Numbered from the stretch's first letter, positions 1 through 7,986 are shown. The stretch: 64,000 nt of DNA from Paludicola sp. MB14-C6 (GCF_030908625.1 NZ_CP133133.1:2294001-2358000); one strand, 5' to 3'. The notes: generated from the letters alone by a model not told the origin. Numbers and translations are program-made.

Positions 1-14
1 AAAGCTATTTTTCT

Positions 15-419
15 TTATTCTAAAACAGAAGTACAGTGTGCACAACGAGTTGCTTCTAAAGGAATCTCACTTTTGCAAAATGGACAGATTTTAGTAGTAA
101 CTACAACGGCTTCTTCTTTTTTGCCAAATCTTTTAATCTTGTTTATAAATTTAATGATAATAAAAATGACAAATGCCATTAAAGCAAAGTTAATAATAGC
201 AGAGATGAAAGAGCCGTATTTAATCGCAACGTCACCAATCATAAATACTTTATCACTTAAATCTTGGTTAGCTATAATTCCTACTAAAGGTGTAATAATG
301 TCTTTTACCAAAGAATCTACAATACCTTTAAATGCACCACCAACAACGATACCAACAGCCATATCCACAACGCTTCCACGGATAGCGAACTCTTTAAATT
401 CTGAAATAAATTTTTTCAT
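15..419 (-). CDS. mscL: Large-conductance mechanosensitive channel MscL with C-terminal zinc ribbon
   Basis: MscL forms a homopentameric pore in the cytoplasmic membrane that opens under tension and releases solutes during osmotic downshock. The 134-residue protein starts with the family's amphipathic N-terminus (FKEFAIRGSVVDMAVG) and has two membrane helices, about residues 16-45 and 65-92. The charged C-terminal helix of typical MscL is followed here by a short cytoplasmic zinc ribbon with paired cysteines at 112/115 and 126/129 (CPFC and CAHC). The start is supported by an AGGAGG site just upstream on the minus strand. It stands alone, divergent from the aminotransferase at 810. The channel assignment is secure; the role of the ribbon is unknown. 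Confidence 0.95.
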   Translation of the reverse strand: MKKFISEFKEFAIRGSVVDMAVGIVVGGAFKGIVDSLVKDIITPLVGIIANQDLSDKVFMIGDVAIKYGSFISAIINFALMAFVIFIIIKFINKIKRFGKKEEAVVVTTKICPFCKSEIPLEATRCAHCTSVLE

Positions 420-453
420 TTTGTTTTACCTCCTATTATTCTTCAACTTATAA

Positions 454-809
454 TTATACACTATTTTATTGGTCAAATAAACATATAATAAATGGCACCT
501 ATCAAGTGTAATATTTACAATATATCTTTTAAACGTGCATTGCTAGGCGATTTATGCAAGATGAAAATGAAGGTAGTCTACGAATATACGTTAAAGTGAT
601 AACGAAATAAAATGCATTCATATGTGTAATTTTATGCTAAATCAGTCTGAAATGAGGTACAATAATCATACATATTAACGATTTTTGCAAGAATTTAAAA
701 ACAATCTTGCAAATCTGCATATAATGTAGTACAATATATCTAGTAAATTATAATATAAAACACACTGCATATAATAATCGTTAAAGATTGTCCTTTCAGG
801 AGGGTTTAA
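454..809. other. Intergenic region between mscL and the aminotransferase
   Basis: This is an A+T-rich 356-base gap between two divergent genes. It contains an inverted repeat, TTTGCAAGA at 684-692 with TCTTGCAAA at 705-713. A possible promoter for the downstream gene is TTGCAA (708-713), 16 bases, TACAAT (730-735). The upstream half should also hold the mscL promoter. I see no convincing gene or known riboswitch. Confidence 0.4.
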
Positions 810-2087
810 ATGAAAAATTATCAGTCAATGTCAAAAGAAGAATTGCAAAGTGAATATGATATTTTGCTTTCTAAGTATAATGAAATGAAACAGCAAGGTC
901 TTTCGCTTGATATGTCAAGAGGAAAACCAGCACCGGAGCAATTAGATTTAGCAATGCCAATGCTTGATATTTTAACAGGCAATGAAATGATGAATACTGA
1001 AAACGGATTTGATACAAGAAATTATGGCATATTAGACGGTATTCCCGAAGCAAAAAAATTATTTGCAGATATGCTTGAACTAAAACCAGAAAATATTTTA
1101 GTGGGTGGAAATTCAAGTTTAAATATGATGTACGATAGCGTTGCACGTTCAATGTCTTTTGGTGTAATGGGCTCAACTCCATGGAATAAGCTTGAGAAAG
1201 TGAAGTTTTTATGTCCTGTTCCTGGATACGATCGTCATTTCGCAATTTGTGAACTGTTTGGAATTGAAATGATTAATATACCAATGGATAACAAAGGCCC
1301 AAACATGGATATGGTCGAAGAGCTTGTTGCTAATGATGATAGTATTAAAGGTATTTGGTGTGTTCCTAAATATTCAAATCCATCTGGAATTACATATTCA
1401 GCTGAGGTTGTGAAACGATTTGGTGCACTAAAACCAAAAGCGAATGATTTCAGAATTTATTGGGATAATGCCTATGTAGTGCATGATTTAACAGAAACAC
1501 CTGATGAACTTGTGAATATCTATGAAGAATGTAAAAAGAATAGCAATGAAGATATGGTTTTTGAGTTTGCATCTACTTCAAAAATTAGCTTTAGTGGTGC
1601 TGGTATTGCAGTAATGGGTGCAAGTGTAGATAACTTAAATTTCATTCGCAAGCATTTGACAATTCAAACAATTGGTTTTGATAAAATGAACCAACTACGT
1701 CATGTAAAATACTATAAAGATATTAACGGCATCAAAGAGCACATGAAAAAACATAAAGAAATTATTGCTCCAAAGTTTGATGCTGTAATCAACGCATTGA
1801 ATACCAATATTGCGCCTTATGGAATAGCAACATACGAAACACCAAATGGCGGCTATTTTATTTCATTCAACACTATGAGTGGTTGCGCAAAACGTGTTGG
1901 TCAACTTTGCAAAGACGCAGGTTTGGTTATGACTCCATCCGGTGCAACATTTCCATATGGAAATGATCCTGATGATAGTAATATTCGTATTGCACCAACT
2001 TATCCATCAATAGAGGAACTGAATACTGCAATGGAATTGTTCTGCTATTGTGTGAAAATTGCAACAATAGAAAAACTATTGAAGTAA
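810..2087 (+). CDS. PLP-dependent aminotransferase class I/II (aspartate aminotransferase-like)
   Basis: This is a fold-type I PLP enzyme of 425 residues that most likely transfers an amino group between an amino acid and a 2-oxo acid in the cytoplasm. It resembles the clostridial aspartate aminotransferase-like subgroup that starts with a helical arm and an LDMSRGKPAPEQLDL segment. The Schiff-base lysine candidate is K258 in the STSKISFSGAG motif. The KYSNPSG and WDNAYVVHDL segments match the PLP-ring binding Asn and Asp regions. An AGGAGG site precedes the start. The gene stands alone and ends at a strong terminator hairpin. Substrate specificity cannot be read from the sequence; an aromatic or aspartate donor is possible. 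Confidence 0.85.
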   Translation: MKNYQSMSKEELQSEYDILLSKYNEMKQQGLSLDMSRGKPAPEQLDLAMPMLDILTGNEMMNTENGFDTRNYGILDGIPEAKKLFADMLELKPENILVGGNSSLNMMYDSVARSMSFGVMGSTPWNKLEKVKFLCPVPGYDRHFAICELFGIEMINIPMDNKGPNMDMVEELVANDDSIKGIWCVPKYSNPSGITYSAEVVKRFGALKPKANDFRIYWDNAYVVHDLTETPDELVNIYEECKKNSNEDMVFEFASTSKISFSGAGIAVMGASVDNLNFIRKHLTIQTIGFDKMNQLRHVKYYKDINGIKEHMKKHKEIIAPKFDAVINALNTNIAPYGIATYETPNGGYFISFNTMSGCAKRVGQLCKDAGLVMTPSGATFPYGNDPDDSNIRIAPTYPSIEELNTAMELFCYCVKIATIEKLLK

Positions 2088-2098
2088 AAATATGATAT

Positions 2099-2135
2099 AA
2101 AGATAGATAAAAATCAACTTTATCTATCTTTTTTA
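2099..2135 (+). terminator. Intrinsic terminator after aminotransferase
   Basis: A perfect 13-bp stem (2099-2111 with 2119-2131, core AAAGATAGATAAA) with a 7-base loop runs into a T tract. It ends the monocistronic aminotransferase transcript. Confidence 0.85.
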
Positions 2136-2144
2136 TTTTATAGC

Positions 2145-2173
2145 TTGACATTTGTAATTTTATTACTTATAAT
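2145..2173 (+). promoter_or_regulatory. Perfect-consensus vegetative promoter for leader/GNAT unit
   Basis: TTGACA at 2145-2150 and TATAAT at 2168-2173 are separated by exactly 17 bases, which is the ideal sigma-A (sigma-70 type) promoter. Transcription should begin near 2180, about 25 bases before the leader peptide start codon. Such a strong constitutive promoter fits control at the attenuator that follows. Confidence 0.85.
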
Positions 2174-2204
2174 TTACCTATATTTTAAGAAAGGGAGCGA
2201 TTGT

Positions 2205-2255
2205 ATGATAATTATTACTATTTTAAAAAAAGATGGCTCCCGGCATCCTTTTTAA
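2205..2255 (+). CDS. Putative 16-residue regulatory leader peptide
   Basis: A short ORF encodes MIIITILKKDGSRHPF and stops at TAA. It has an AAGGGAG ribosome binding site with good spacing to the ATG at 2205. It sits between the perfect promoter and a terminator hairpin, and its codons for Gly-Ser-Arg (2235-2243) contain CTCCCGG, which can pair with the 5' arm of the terminator. This is the layout of translation-coupled attenuators that sense ribosome stalling, as known for several antibiotic-resistance genes. The peptide itself probably has no function beyond being translated. Which drug or amino-acid shortage it senses is not visible. Confidence 0.65.
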   Translation: MIIITILKKDGSRHPF

Positions 2256-2272
2256 TCACGTGCATTTATGAT

Positions 2273-2306
2273 TACCCGGGAGGAATCAAAACTCTCGGGT
2301 ATTTTT
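2273..2306 (+). terminator. Attenuator terminator upstream of GNAT gene
   Basis: TACCCGGGAG (2273-2282) pairs with CTCTCGGGTA (2292-2301) and is followed directly by five T residues. It lies before the GNAT start at 2337, so it would block expression unless disrupted. The CTCCCGG segment at 2237-2243 inside the leader ORF is complementary to CCGGGAG (2276-2282). That gives a competing antiterminator pairing. Confidence 0.8.
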
Positions 2307-2336
2307 ATGCCCAAATTTACAAAAGGAGCATTACAA

Positions 2337-2768
2337 ATGATAGCATTTAAACAAATTACAGAACATAATTTTGAGGAATGTATCGCATTAACAGTCAGAG
2401 AACATCAGAAAACATATGTATCAACTAATGTTTATTCACTCGCAGAAGCTTGGCTTTATCCAAATGCCGCCTTTCCTTTTGCAATCTATGAAGAGGAAAA
2501 TATGGTCGGGTTTATTATGTTTGCATATGAAGATGGTAAGTATTATATCTGCCGTTTTATGATTGATGAAAAGTATCAACAAAAAGGCTATGGAAAAGAT
2601 GCCTTAAAGAGTGCCATTCAATATTTAATTGATACTTATCAAGTAACAGAAATCTATTTATCCGTTGAGCCTGATAATGTTGTGGCAAAAGGACTATATC
2701 AATCAGTTGGTTTTTTGGAGACAGGTGAAATGCTTGAAGCTGAAGAACTGATGAAATTTACAGTATAA
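2337..2768 (+). CDS. GNAT family N-acetyltransferase (spermidine/spermine acetyltransferase-like)
   Basis: This cytoplasmic GNAT enzyme of 143 residues transfers acetyl from acetyl-CoA to an amine. The acetyl-CoA binding loop is QQKGYGKDAL, preceded by the strand YICRFMIDEKYQ. The tail has the usual NVVAKGLYQSVGF pattern, in which Asn and the YxxxGF segment are typical. The overall look is that of BltD/PaiA-type polyamine acetyltransferases, but the substrate is inferred. I place the start at 2337 because an AAGGAG site precedes it. The longer in-frame start at 2268 lies inside the attenuator. Expression is probably set by the leader-peptide attenuator upstream. Part of this gene is duplicated as a remnant at 3655-3730. 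Confidence 0.8.
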   Translation: MIAFKQITEHNFEECIALTVREHQKTYVSTNVYSLAEAWLYPNAAFPFAIYEEENMVGFIMFAYEDGKYYICRFMIDEKYQQKGYGKDALKSAIQYLIDTYQVTEIYLSVEPDNVVAKGLYQSVGFLETGEMLEAEELMKFTV

Positions 2769-2810
2769 GATTTTTTATTCTCTAAAGGTTACAATGAATT
2801 TTGATAGTGG

Positions 2811-2850
2811 TGATTTTTACGCTCTGGGGGCGAATTTATATAATTGGAGG
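2811..2850 (+). repeat. 40-base direct repeat (copy 1) carrying a ribosome binding site
   Basis: This segment matches 3751-3790 at about 36 of 40 positions and ends in the same TAATTGGAGG ribosome binding site. In copy 2 it leads into the NUDIX gene. In copy 1 it leads only to a 13-codon ORF (2860-2901, MWIVFLYNNNRIR). That short ORF may be a degenerated gene start. Confidence 0.8.
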
Positions 2851-2971
2851 ATGCATACAATGTGGATTGTTTTTTTATACAACAATAACAGAATTAGATA
2901 ATTCAGTGAATTCAAAAATTTATTAACCTATAAGATATAGGTTCTATTGTTATATGAAAAGGAGAATATCT

Positions 2972-3640
2972 ATGAATATTGCAAATAACATTTTAAAAAA
3001 CAGTTTAAAAAACGTATATTTTTTGACAGGAACTGCCTGTGGCGGAAAGACTACCATGGCAAAAGCACTTTGTGAAAAATACGGATTTATTCACTTTAAT
3101 GACAACTGGCATGAGGATAATTTTACTGTATGGCAGTCAATAATTGATGAAAAGTATCAACCCAAATCTGCCAAAAGGAAAGCAGTTACAGACTGGGAAG
3201 CGTGGTTTAGTCGTTCGATTGAAGATTTCTTAGCTGAACAAAATGACGATAATGGAGGCGATGAGTATCTCCAATATTCTCTTATTGAACTTATCAAATT
3301 ATCTCAAAATAACAAGGTTGTAGCAGATATTTGGTTTCCGGATGTAGAGCTGTTAGCAGAAATATCAGAACACAATAGGATTGCGTGTATGCTTGCTCCC
3401 GCTGAAATGATCATTCGTGATTATTATGGGCGTGACGACCATAAAGAATTTATAGAGTGCATAATGTCACTTAAAGAACCAGAAAAAAAGCTTGAAACGC
3501 AGAACGAATTATTTAGAATAGGGGCAAAATCAACCTTTGATGAAGCCGACAAATACAAATTTTTTAAGATCGTCAGAACACCAGATAGTACAGTTGAAAA
3601 AACATTACAGCTACTTGAAAAACACTTTGGCCTAAATTAA
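2972..3640 (+). CDS. P-loop nucleotide-binding protein, kinase-like
   Basis: The 222-residue protein has a Walker A motif near its N-terminus (GTACGGKTT). The following FHFNDNWHED and WFPD segments resemble small-molecule or nucleoside kinases of the AAA_18/shikimate-kinase-like group. A C-terminal helical region ends in TVEKTLQLLEKHFGLN. The start at 2972 has an AAGGAG site seven bases upstream. The alternative ATG at 2954 overlaps that site and is rejected. The substrate is unknown. The context, a resistance-like GNAT before it and a NUDIX hydrolase after it, hints at an accessory modification role, but that is only inference. Confidence 0.7.
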   Translation: MNIANNILKNSLKNVYFLTGTACGGKTTMAKALCEKYGFIHFNDNWHEDNFTVWQSIIDEKYQPKSAKRKAVTDWEAWFSRSIEDFLAEQNDDNGGDEYLQYSLIELIKLSQNNKVVADIWFPDVELLAEISEHNRIACMLAPAEMIIRDYYGRDDHKEFIECIMSLKEPEKKLETQNELFRIGAKSTFDEADKYKFFKIVRTPDSTVEKTLQLLEKHFGLN

Positions 3641-3643
3641 GTG

Positions 3644-3655
3644 AATGAGCATTCG
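3644..3655 (+). repeat. 12-base repeat AATGAGCATTCG (copy 1)
   Basis: The identical 12-mer occurs at 4223-4234. Each copy lies just after the stop codon of a gene in the accessory patch (kinase-like gene and NUDIX gene). This may mark a duplication or recombination joint. Confidence 0.6.
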
Positions 3656-3730
3656 TTTTATAATGGTTGCGCATGAAGAGTATAAGTATTATATATGCCG
3701 TTTTATGATTGATGAAAAGTATCAACAAAA
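3655..3730 (+). pseudogene. Internal fragment of a duplicated GNAT gene
   Basis: About 75 bases closely match positions 2512-2585 inside the GNAT gene at 2337-2768. The shared stretch includes the codons for CRFMIDEKYQQ. There is no start codon context, and the reading frame is lost after AACAAAA. The fragment is followed by copy 2 of the 40-base repeat that also follows the intact GNAT gene. This indicates that a GNAT-plus-downstream module was duplicated and then lost its middle. Confidence 0.8.
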
Positions 3731-3750
3731 TATTTGTAGAGCGGTAGTAT

Positions 3751-3790
3751 TGATTTTTACGCTGTTGAAGCGAATTTATATAATTGGAGG
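3751..3790 (+). repeat. 40-base direct repeat (copy 2), supplies the NUDIX ribosome binding site
   Basis: Counterpart of 2811-2850 with four mismatches. It ends in TTGGAGG, which places the NUDIX ATG at 3799 at ideal spacing. Confidence 0.8.
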
Positions 3791-3798
3791 TAATATAA

Positions 3799-4224
3799 AT
3801 GCAAGGATATAACGTAATTGCTGTTTATAATCAAACAATAGACAAACTTTTGATGTGCAAACGAAAAAAGAACCCTTACAAGGGATTGTCCAATTTGGTA
3901 GGTGGAAAAATAGAAATAGATGAAGATGGTCTTATTGCTGCATATAGGGAATTATTTGAAGAAACATCAATTTCTAAAGAGGATATACAACTTACTCATT
4001 TAATGGATTTTACTTATTACATAGATAATTGTTACGTAGAAGTTTACATTGGAAAATTAAATAAAAACATAGAAGTTATTGGTGATGAAAATGATTTATA
4101 TTGGTCTGATTTAGACTGCAACTTTTTCGATTCAGCAAAGTATGCTGGTGAAGGAAATATAGGGCATATCGTTGAACATATAAATTTCTCAAAAGAAAAA
4201 TTGTTATATAACAATCAAAGCTAA
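3799..4224 (+). CDS. NUDIX hydrolase
   Basis: This 141-residue enzyme should hydrolyse a nucleoside diphosphate linked to another group. The NUDIX box runs from GKIEIDE through REL-F-EE: the pattern G-x5-E-x7-RELFEE is intact, with the metal-binding EE pair present. The usual following Gly is replaced by Ser (TSI), a modest departure. The N-terminal strand NVIAVYNQTIDKLLMCKRK is typical of MutT/ADP-ribose type members. It uses the TTGGAGG site provided by the repeat at 3751-3790. The substrate cannot be predicted. Confidence 0.85.
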   Translation: MQGYNVIAVYNQTIDKLLMCKRKKNPYKGLSNLVGGKIEIDEDGLIAAYRELFEETSISKEDIQLTHLMDFTYYIDNCYVEVYIGKLNKNIEVIGDENDLYWSDLDCNFFDSAKYAGEGNIGHIVEHINFSKEKLLYNNQS

Positions 4225-4284
4225 TGAGCATTCGCTTGATTTGAACAGTTTACGCACTGCTTAATTTCAAACCTCATTACAACA

Positions 4285-4330
4285 AAATCGTGGGTATCCA
4301 AGCTATAATCGGCTTGTGTACCCACGATTT
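4285..4330. terminator. Bidirectional terminator between NUDIX and flavin reductase genes
   Basis: A 12-bp inverted repeat (AAATCGTGGGTA at 4285-4296 with its complement at 4319-4330) lies between two convergent genes. It has A- and T-rich flanks on both sides and an inner AAGC/GCTT pairing. Confidence 0.75.
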
Positions 4331-4373
4331 ATTCATTCATCATCCGTTTTCTGGCGAGTAGCATTCGGCATTT

Positions 4374-4877
4374 TTATTTTACTAATACCTTTACAATCTC
4401 GCCAATATACATACGATGATAATCTTTGTTCGCATAATTGTTTTCAATAGATGCATCATAGAAATTTTCAGGATCTATGTCTTGATGATAAAGTTTTTTG
4501 CAAACCAAAACAAGCTTTGCTTCTTCAAATGCAATTGTTTGCTCAATTGGCATAGGGGTTAGATTACATTCTTTTGCCTTATCATAATCACGTCCGGAGT
4601 ATTTTCCACAAAATCCAAGCGCTTTTTTATAGCTCTCATCAAAGAACGCAAGGGTAAAGTATTCGTTTTTCTCAATAAATTCATAAGTATATCGTTGTGG
4701 ACGAATATAGATTGTTGCAACATTTTTACCCCACAGTACTCCTAAACCGCCCCAACTAGCCGTCATTGTATTGTAGCTTTGTTCGTTTCCGGAAGTAACT
4801 AGCATCCATTCATCTCCTATGAGGTGAAACGGATTATTATTCAGCTCTTTACATGAATGTTCTTGAAATTGATACAT
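4374..4877 (-). CDS. Flavin reductase-like (FMN-binding split-barrel) protein
   Basis: The protein of about 167 residues belongs to the flavin reductase/flavoredoxin family, which binds FMN and either reduces flavin or carries electrons. Seen features are an N-terminal MLVTSGNEQ-YNTMTASWGG segment (the typical FMN-phosphate loop around NTMTASWG), the IRPQRYTYEFIEKNEYFTL strand-helix and a C-terminal HRMYIGEIV strand. I favour the ATG at 4877. The GTG at 4886 sits too close to the GAGAGGA site. It is convergent with the NUDIX gene and near a MATE exporter on the same strand. The partner is unknown. Confidence 0.8.
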   Translation of the reverse strand: MYQFQEHSCKELNNNPFHLIGDEWMLVTSGNEQSYNTMTASWGGLGVLWGKNVATIYIRPQRYTYEFIEKNEYFTLAFFDESYKKALGFCGKYSGRDYDKAKECNLTPMPIEQTIAFEEAKLVLVCKKLYHQDIDPENFYDASIENNYANKDYHRMYIGEIVKVLVK

Positions 4878-4957
4878 GATAGACACAGTCCTCTCTTAGT
4901 CGTAGTAAGTCAATATACTATCATTATGCAATAAAATTAGAATTGTTGCAAGTGAAT

Positions 4958-6340
4958 TTATGCGTGCTCGTGCGCTTTTGCATCATCAATTTCATGGGAT
5001 AGGTTAAAGCGCTGTCTTAATAGTCGATCAAACTTTGACTTTATCGGCAATATAATTATAAATGTAATAATTTCAGCAAATGTGATAGTAATCCAAACGC
5101 CTGCCTCACCAATAAGAGCAGGGAAAATTAGTATTCCAATTACTACAAAAATAAATCCTCTGGAAAGTGCAATTAGTGTGGTTATTTTTAATGATTCTGC
5201 AGATTGGAAGTAATACATTAAAACGGTGTTGATACCTGTGAAAACGAATGAAGTAAAATATAATTGAGAAGCCTTAATACCCATCGGCAGAAGTTCAGGA
5301 GAATCACCGATAAACATGCCGATAATTTGACTTGGGAATATTAAGATTAAAGCATATAGACCTAATGAGAATATCATACTGGTAATGGAAGCAACTTTCA
5401 ATGAGTGTTTCATTCTATCCATGTTTTGTGCACCGTAGTTTACGCTGATTAACGGCTGCGCAGCTTGCGAGATACCATTGAAGATACCCTTTCCAAGATA
5501 AGCAACATTAGAAACGATTGCATAAACAGCAACAGCTGAATGCCCACTAACTTTTAGTAACACAATGTTAAACATAAATACAACTGCACCAGAAGTAAAT
5601 TCAAGGATAAAGCTGCCCATACCATTTTGTAGTATTCGTTTAATTAAGTTTTTGTCGATGCATTTTAATTTAAAATGCATTGTATTTTTTTTGCATATAT
5701 AGTGGAAAGAAAGAATAAAGACAGCTAAACAAGGACCAATTGCAGTAGCTGTAGAAGCACCTGCTAAACCATATCCTAAAACGCTTACAAACAACCAATC
5801 GAAGAATATATTTGCAAGGTTTGCGCTGATCGCTGCTACCATAACAAGCTTTGGATTGAAGTCAGCACGAATAATAACTTGTAATGTGTTATTTAAAACA
5901 TATAAAGGTGCAATGATTTGGAGCGGTCTTAAATATTCAACTACCAATGGCACTAAATCAGTGGGCGCACCAAGTAAACGAGCACATAATTCAGGAAAAC
6001 ATAGGCTGAAAATACTGATGATTGCTCCTGACAAAATGCTTGCATAAACGCTAAATGAGAATACTTTGTTTACATTTGTTTTATCTCCTTGTCCGATTAA
6101 AACTGAGATAGTGGTGGCACCGCCAATGCCAAGCATTAACCCAATGCAAGAAAACAATGTGAAAATCGGCATTGCAATATTAAATGCTGCAAGAGCCTCA
6201 CTTCCTACACAAACACCAACAAACATAACGTCAACAACACAATAAACGGAATTGGTTATCATACTGATAATAGTTGGAATTAAATAAGAAATATAAGTTT
6301 TAGAAATTGGACCTTTTAAAAGTGCTTGTTCTTTGTTCAT
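4958..6340 (-). CDS. MATE family multidrug/sodium antiporter
   Basis: This is a 460-residue integral membrane exporter with about 12 helices arranged as two homologous halves. It drives drug or metabolite efflux with a Na+ or H+ gradient. The N-terminus (LLKGPISKTYISYLIPTI, then DVMFVGVCVGSEALAAFN) is characteristic of the MepA/DinF-like clostridial MATE group. The second half begins near GSFILEFTSGAVVFMFN. An ATG at 6340 with an upstream GAGGG-type site is plausible. It ends in a charged His-rich tail. The upstream flavin reductase is on the same strand but separated, so co-transcription is only possible. The substrate is unknown. Confidence 0.9.
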   Translation of the reverse strand: MNKEQALLKGPISKTYISYLIPTIISMITNSVYCVVDVMFVGVCVGSEALAAFNIAMPIFTLFSCIGLMLGIGGATTISVLIGQGDKTNVNKVFSFSVYASILSGAIISIFSLCFPELCARLLGAPTDLVPLVVEYLRPLQIIAPLYVLNNTLQVIIRADFNPKLVMVAAISANLANIFFDWLFVSVLGYGLAGASTATAIGPCLAVFILSFHYICKKNTMHFKLKCIDKNLIKRILQNGMGSFILEFTSGAVVFMFNIVLLKVSGHSAVAVYAIVSNVAYLGKGIFNGISQAAQPLISVNYGAQNMDRMKHSLKVASITSMIFSLGLYALILIFPSQIIGMFIGDSPELLPMGIKASQLYFTSFVFTGINTVLMYYFQSAESLKITTLIALSRGFIFVVIGILIFPALIGEAGVWITITFAEIITFIIILPIKSKFDRLLRQRFNLSHEIDDAKAHEHA

Positions 6341-6676
6341 ATAACTACCCTCGATGTTTATCTATTAATACCTAACATATCTTAGCACAACAACTTTAAA
6401 AGGTCTAGTGCGTTTTTGATTAAAAAAGATAGAAATAAAACTTTAAATATGGTAATTGTATCAGAAATGATAGTGCAAGTTCAGTAATATTTTGCAAAAC
6501 AGTTATTAAGAAATAAATTATGATGTTAATATAAAGTAAGCAATTGATTTTAATGTAATTTGTGCTATAATGTAGCTAAAATACAAATAAAGTAGTTTTC
6601 ATACATTGGAATCCATCCACAAAGATACTATACTGTATTCATCGGTAATGATTATATTTTGATTGGAGGAGTAAAA
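6341..6676. other. Divergent intergenic region upstream of the glucan-utilisation locus
   Basis: This 336-base A+T-rich gap separates the MATE gene (minus) from the sugar-binding protein gene (plus). Besides the promoter at 6544-6571 it contains an untranslated leader of about 100 bases. I see no clear cre-type catabolite site and no small gene. An AraC operator might lie here but no obvious direct repeat stands out. Confidence 0.4.
6544..6571 (+). promoter_or_regulatory. Extended -10 promoter for the sugar ABC operon
   Basis: TTGATT at 6544-6549 is followed after 16 bases by TATAAT at 6566-6571, preceded by TGC to give an extended -10 (TGnTATAAT). It precedes the binding-protein gene by about 100 bases. 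Confidence 0.7.
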
Positions 6677-7972
6677 ATGAAAAAAACATTTGCAAAAGGC
6701 ATTTCCATACTTCTAACAGTAATCATGGTTGCGTTATCCATTACTGGATGTGCACCTGATACGAAACAACAAAATTCAAATACGCAAGAAAATCCATCAT
6801 CAGGCCAAGCAACCCAAACTTTAAAACCTTGTAAACTAACTTTTTGGCATACATACGGTGATGGTGAGGAAGAACAATTAAAAAAAGTTGTACTTCCAAA
6901 ATGGAGTGCACTTCATCCTGAAATAACAATTGAACCAGTTAGGCAAGATGGTGGACAATTTCATCAAATGATAGTTACTGCATTTGGTACTGGTCAAACT
7001 CCTGATGTAGCTAGAATAGATATTGTGAATACAGCATCTTATGCTAAACAGGGTGGTATTATCGCTTTAGACGATATGAAAGGATTTGGCGAACTCAAAG
7101 AAAGCTTTTTGAAAGCACCAATGTCAACAAACTACTATAAGAATAAGTATTATGGACTTCCACTTGATACAAACTGTAAATCTGCTGTAGTAAATCAAAA
7201 CACAATGAAAAAAATAGGACTTGATAAGATTCCGGCTACGATGGAAGAATTTATTGCAGCTGCCGAGAAAAACGGTGGAGGAAAGTTCCGCTTAAATGTA
7301 TCTGGCGTTGGCGATTGGGATCTGTTCCCTTACTTTTGGCTTTTTGGCGGTGAATTAACTGATGCTAATTTTACAAAAGCAAGTGGATATATTGATTCTG
7401 AAGCAAGCATAAAAGCTATTCAAACTATGTTGGATTTAAATGCTAAAAAAGTATTTACAATTCGTGATGTAAATGGTTCTGTGGATGCTTGGGATGGTAT
7501 TAAAACAGGTGAATATGCAATGTTTTTCGAAGGACCTTGGTTCTTTGGTTCATATTCAGATACTGCAGCTGCAGGGATCATTCCATCTACTATTCCAACA
7601 TATAACGGAAAAACGACTTCTGTAGTTGGCGGTGAAAATATCGCAATTTTCGAAAATAGCAAAAATAAAAATGAAGCTTATGAGTTTATTAAGTTTATGG
7701 CATCAGAAGAGATTCAACTTGATATGCTTCAAAAAGGTCAACTTCCGGTTCTTAAGTCACTTGTAACGAACAAAGCTGTAACAGATAATCCAGTATGGTC
7801 TGTATACATGAAGCAAATGGAATCTGCAAGAGCTCGAATTCCATCTCCAAATCATACGGAAATTGGACAAATTTGGAGTGATGCAATGACAAATATATTT
7901 GCTAATAAAGCAGATGTGAAAAAAGAATTAGCCAAAGCTGCTACGTTAATAGACGAACAGCTTAAAGGTTAA
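6677..7972 (+). CDS. ABC transporter sugar-binding lipoprotein
   Basis: This extracellular solute-binding protein of family 1 (431 residues) delivers an oligosaccharide to the permease pair downstream. It has a lysine-rich start, a hydrophobic stretch and the lipobox SITGC, so it should be lipid-anchored on the outer face of the membrane. The mature part begins with a linker rich in Asn, Gln and Ser, followed by LTFWHTYGDGEEEQLKK, which is typical of sugar-binding proteins. A conserved aromatic segment occurs at FEGPWFFGSY. The start at 6677 has a GGAGG site; the upstream TTG at 6659 is rejected. The neighbouring GH66 enzymes suggest isomalto-oligosaccharides or cyclic forms as ligand. Confidence 0.9.
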   Translation: MKKTFAKGISILLTVIMVALSITGCAPDTKQQNSNTQENPSSGQATQTLKPCKLTFWHTYGDGEEEQLKKVVLPKWSALHPEITIEPVRQDGGQFHQMIVTAFGTGQTPDVARIDIVNTASYAKQGGIIALDDMKGFGELKESFLKAPMSTNYYKNKYYGLPLDTNCKSAVVNQNTMKKIGLDKIPATMEEFIAAAEKNGGGKFRLNVSGVGDWDLFPYFWLFGGELTDANFTKASGYIDSEASIKAIQTMLDLNAKKVFTIRDVNGSVDAWDGIKTGEYAMFFEGPWFFGSYSDTAAAGIIPSTIPTYNGKTTSVVGGENIAIFENSKNKNEAYEFIKFMASEEIQLDMLQKGQLPVLKSLVTNKAVTDNPVWSVYMKQMESARARIPSPNHTEIGQIWSDAMTNIFANKADVKKELAKAATLIDEQLKG

Positions 7973-7986
7973 CCCTAATTAAATTG

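Noticed and set aside
73-453. Plus-strand ORF over mscL
   Set aside because: A shadow of mscL on the opposite strand.
3644-4234. Integron-like gene cassettes bounded by AATGAGCATTCG
   Set aside because: The 12-mer lacks the core and inverse-core symmetry of attC sites and no integrase gene is present.
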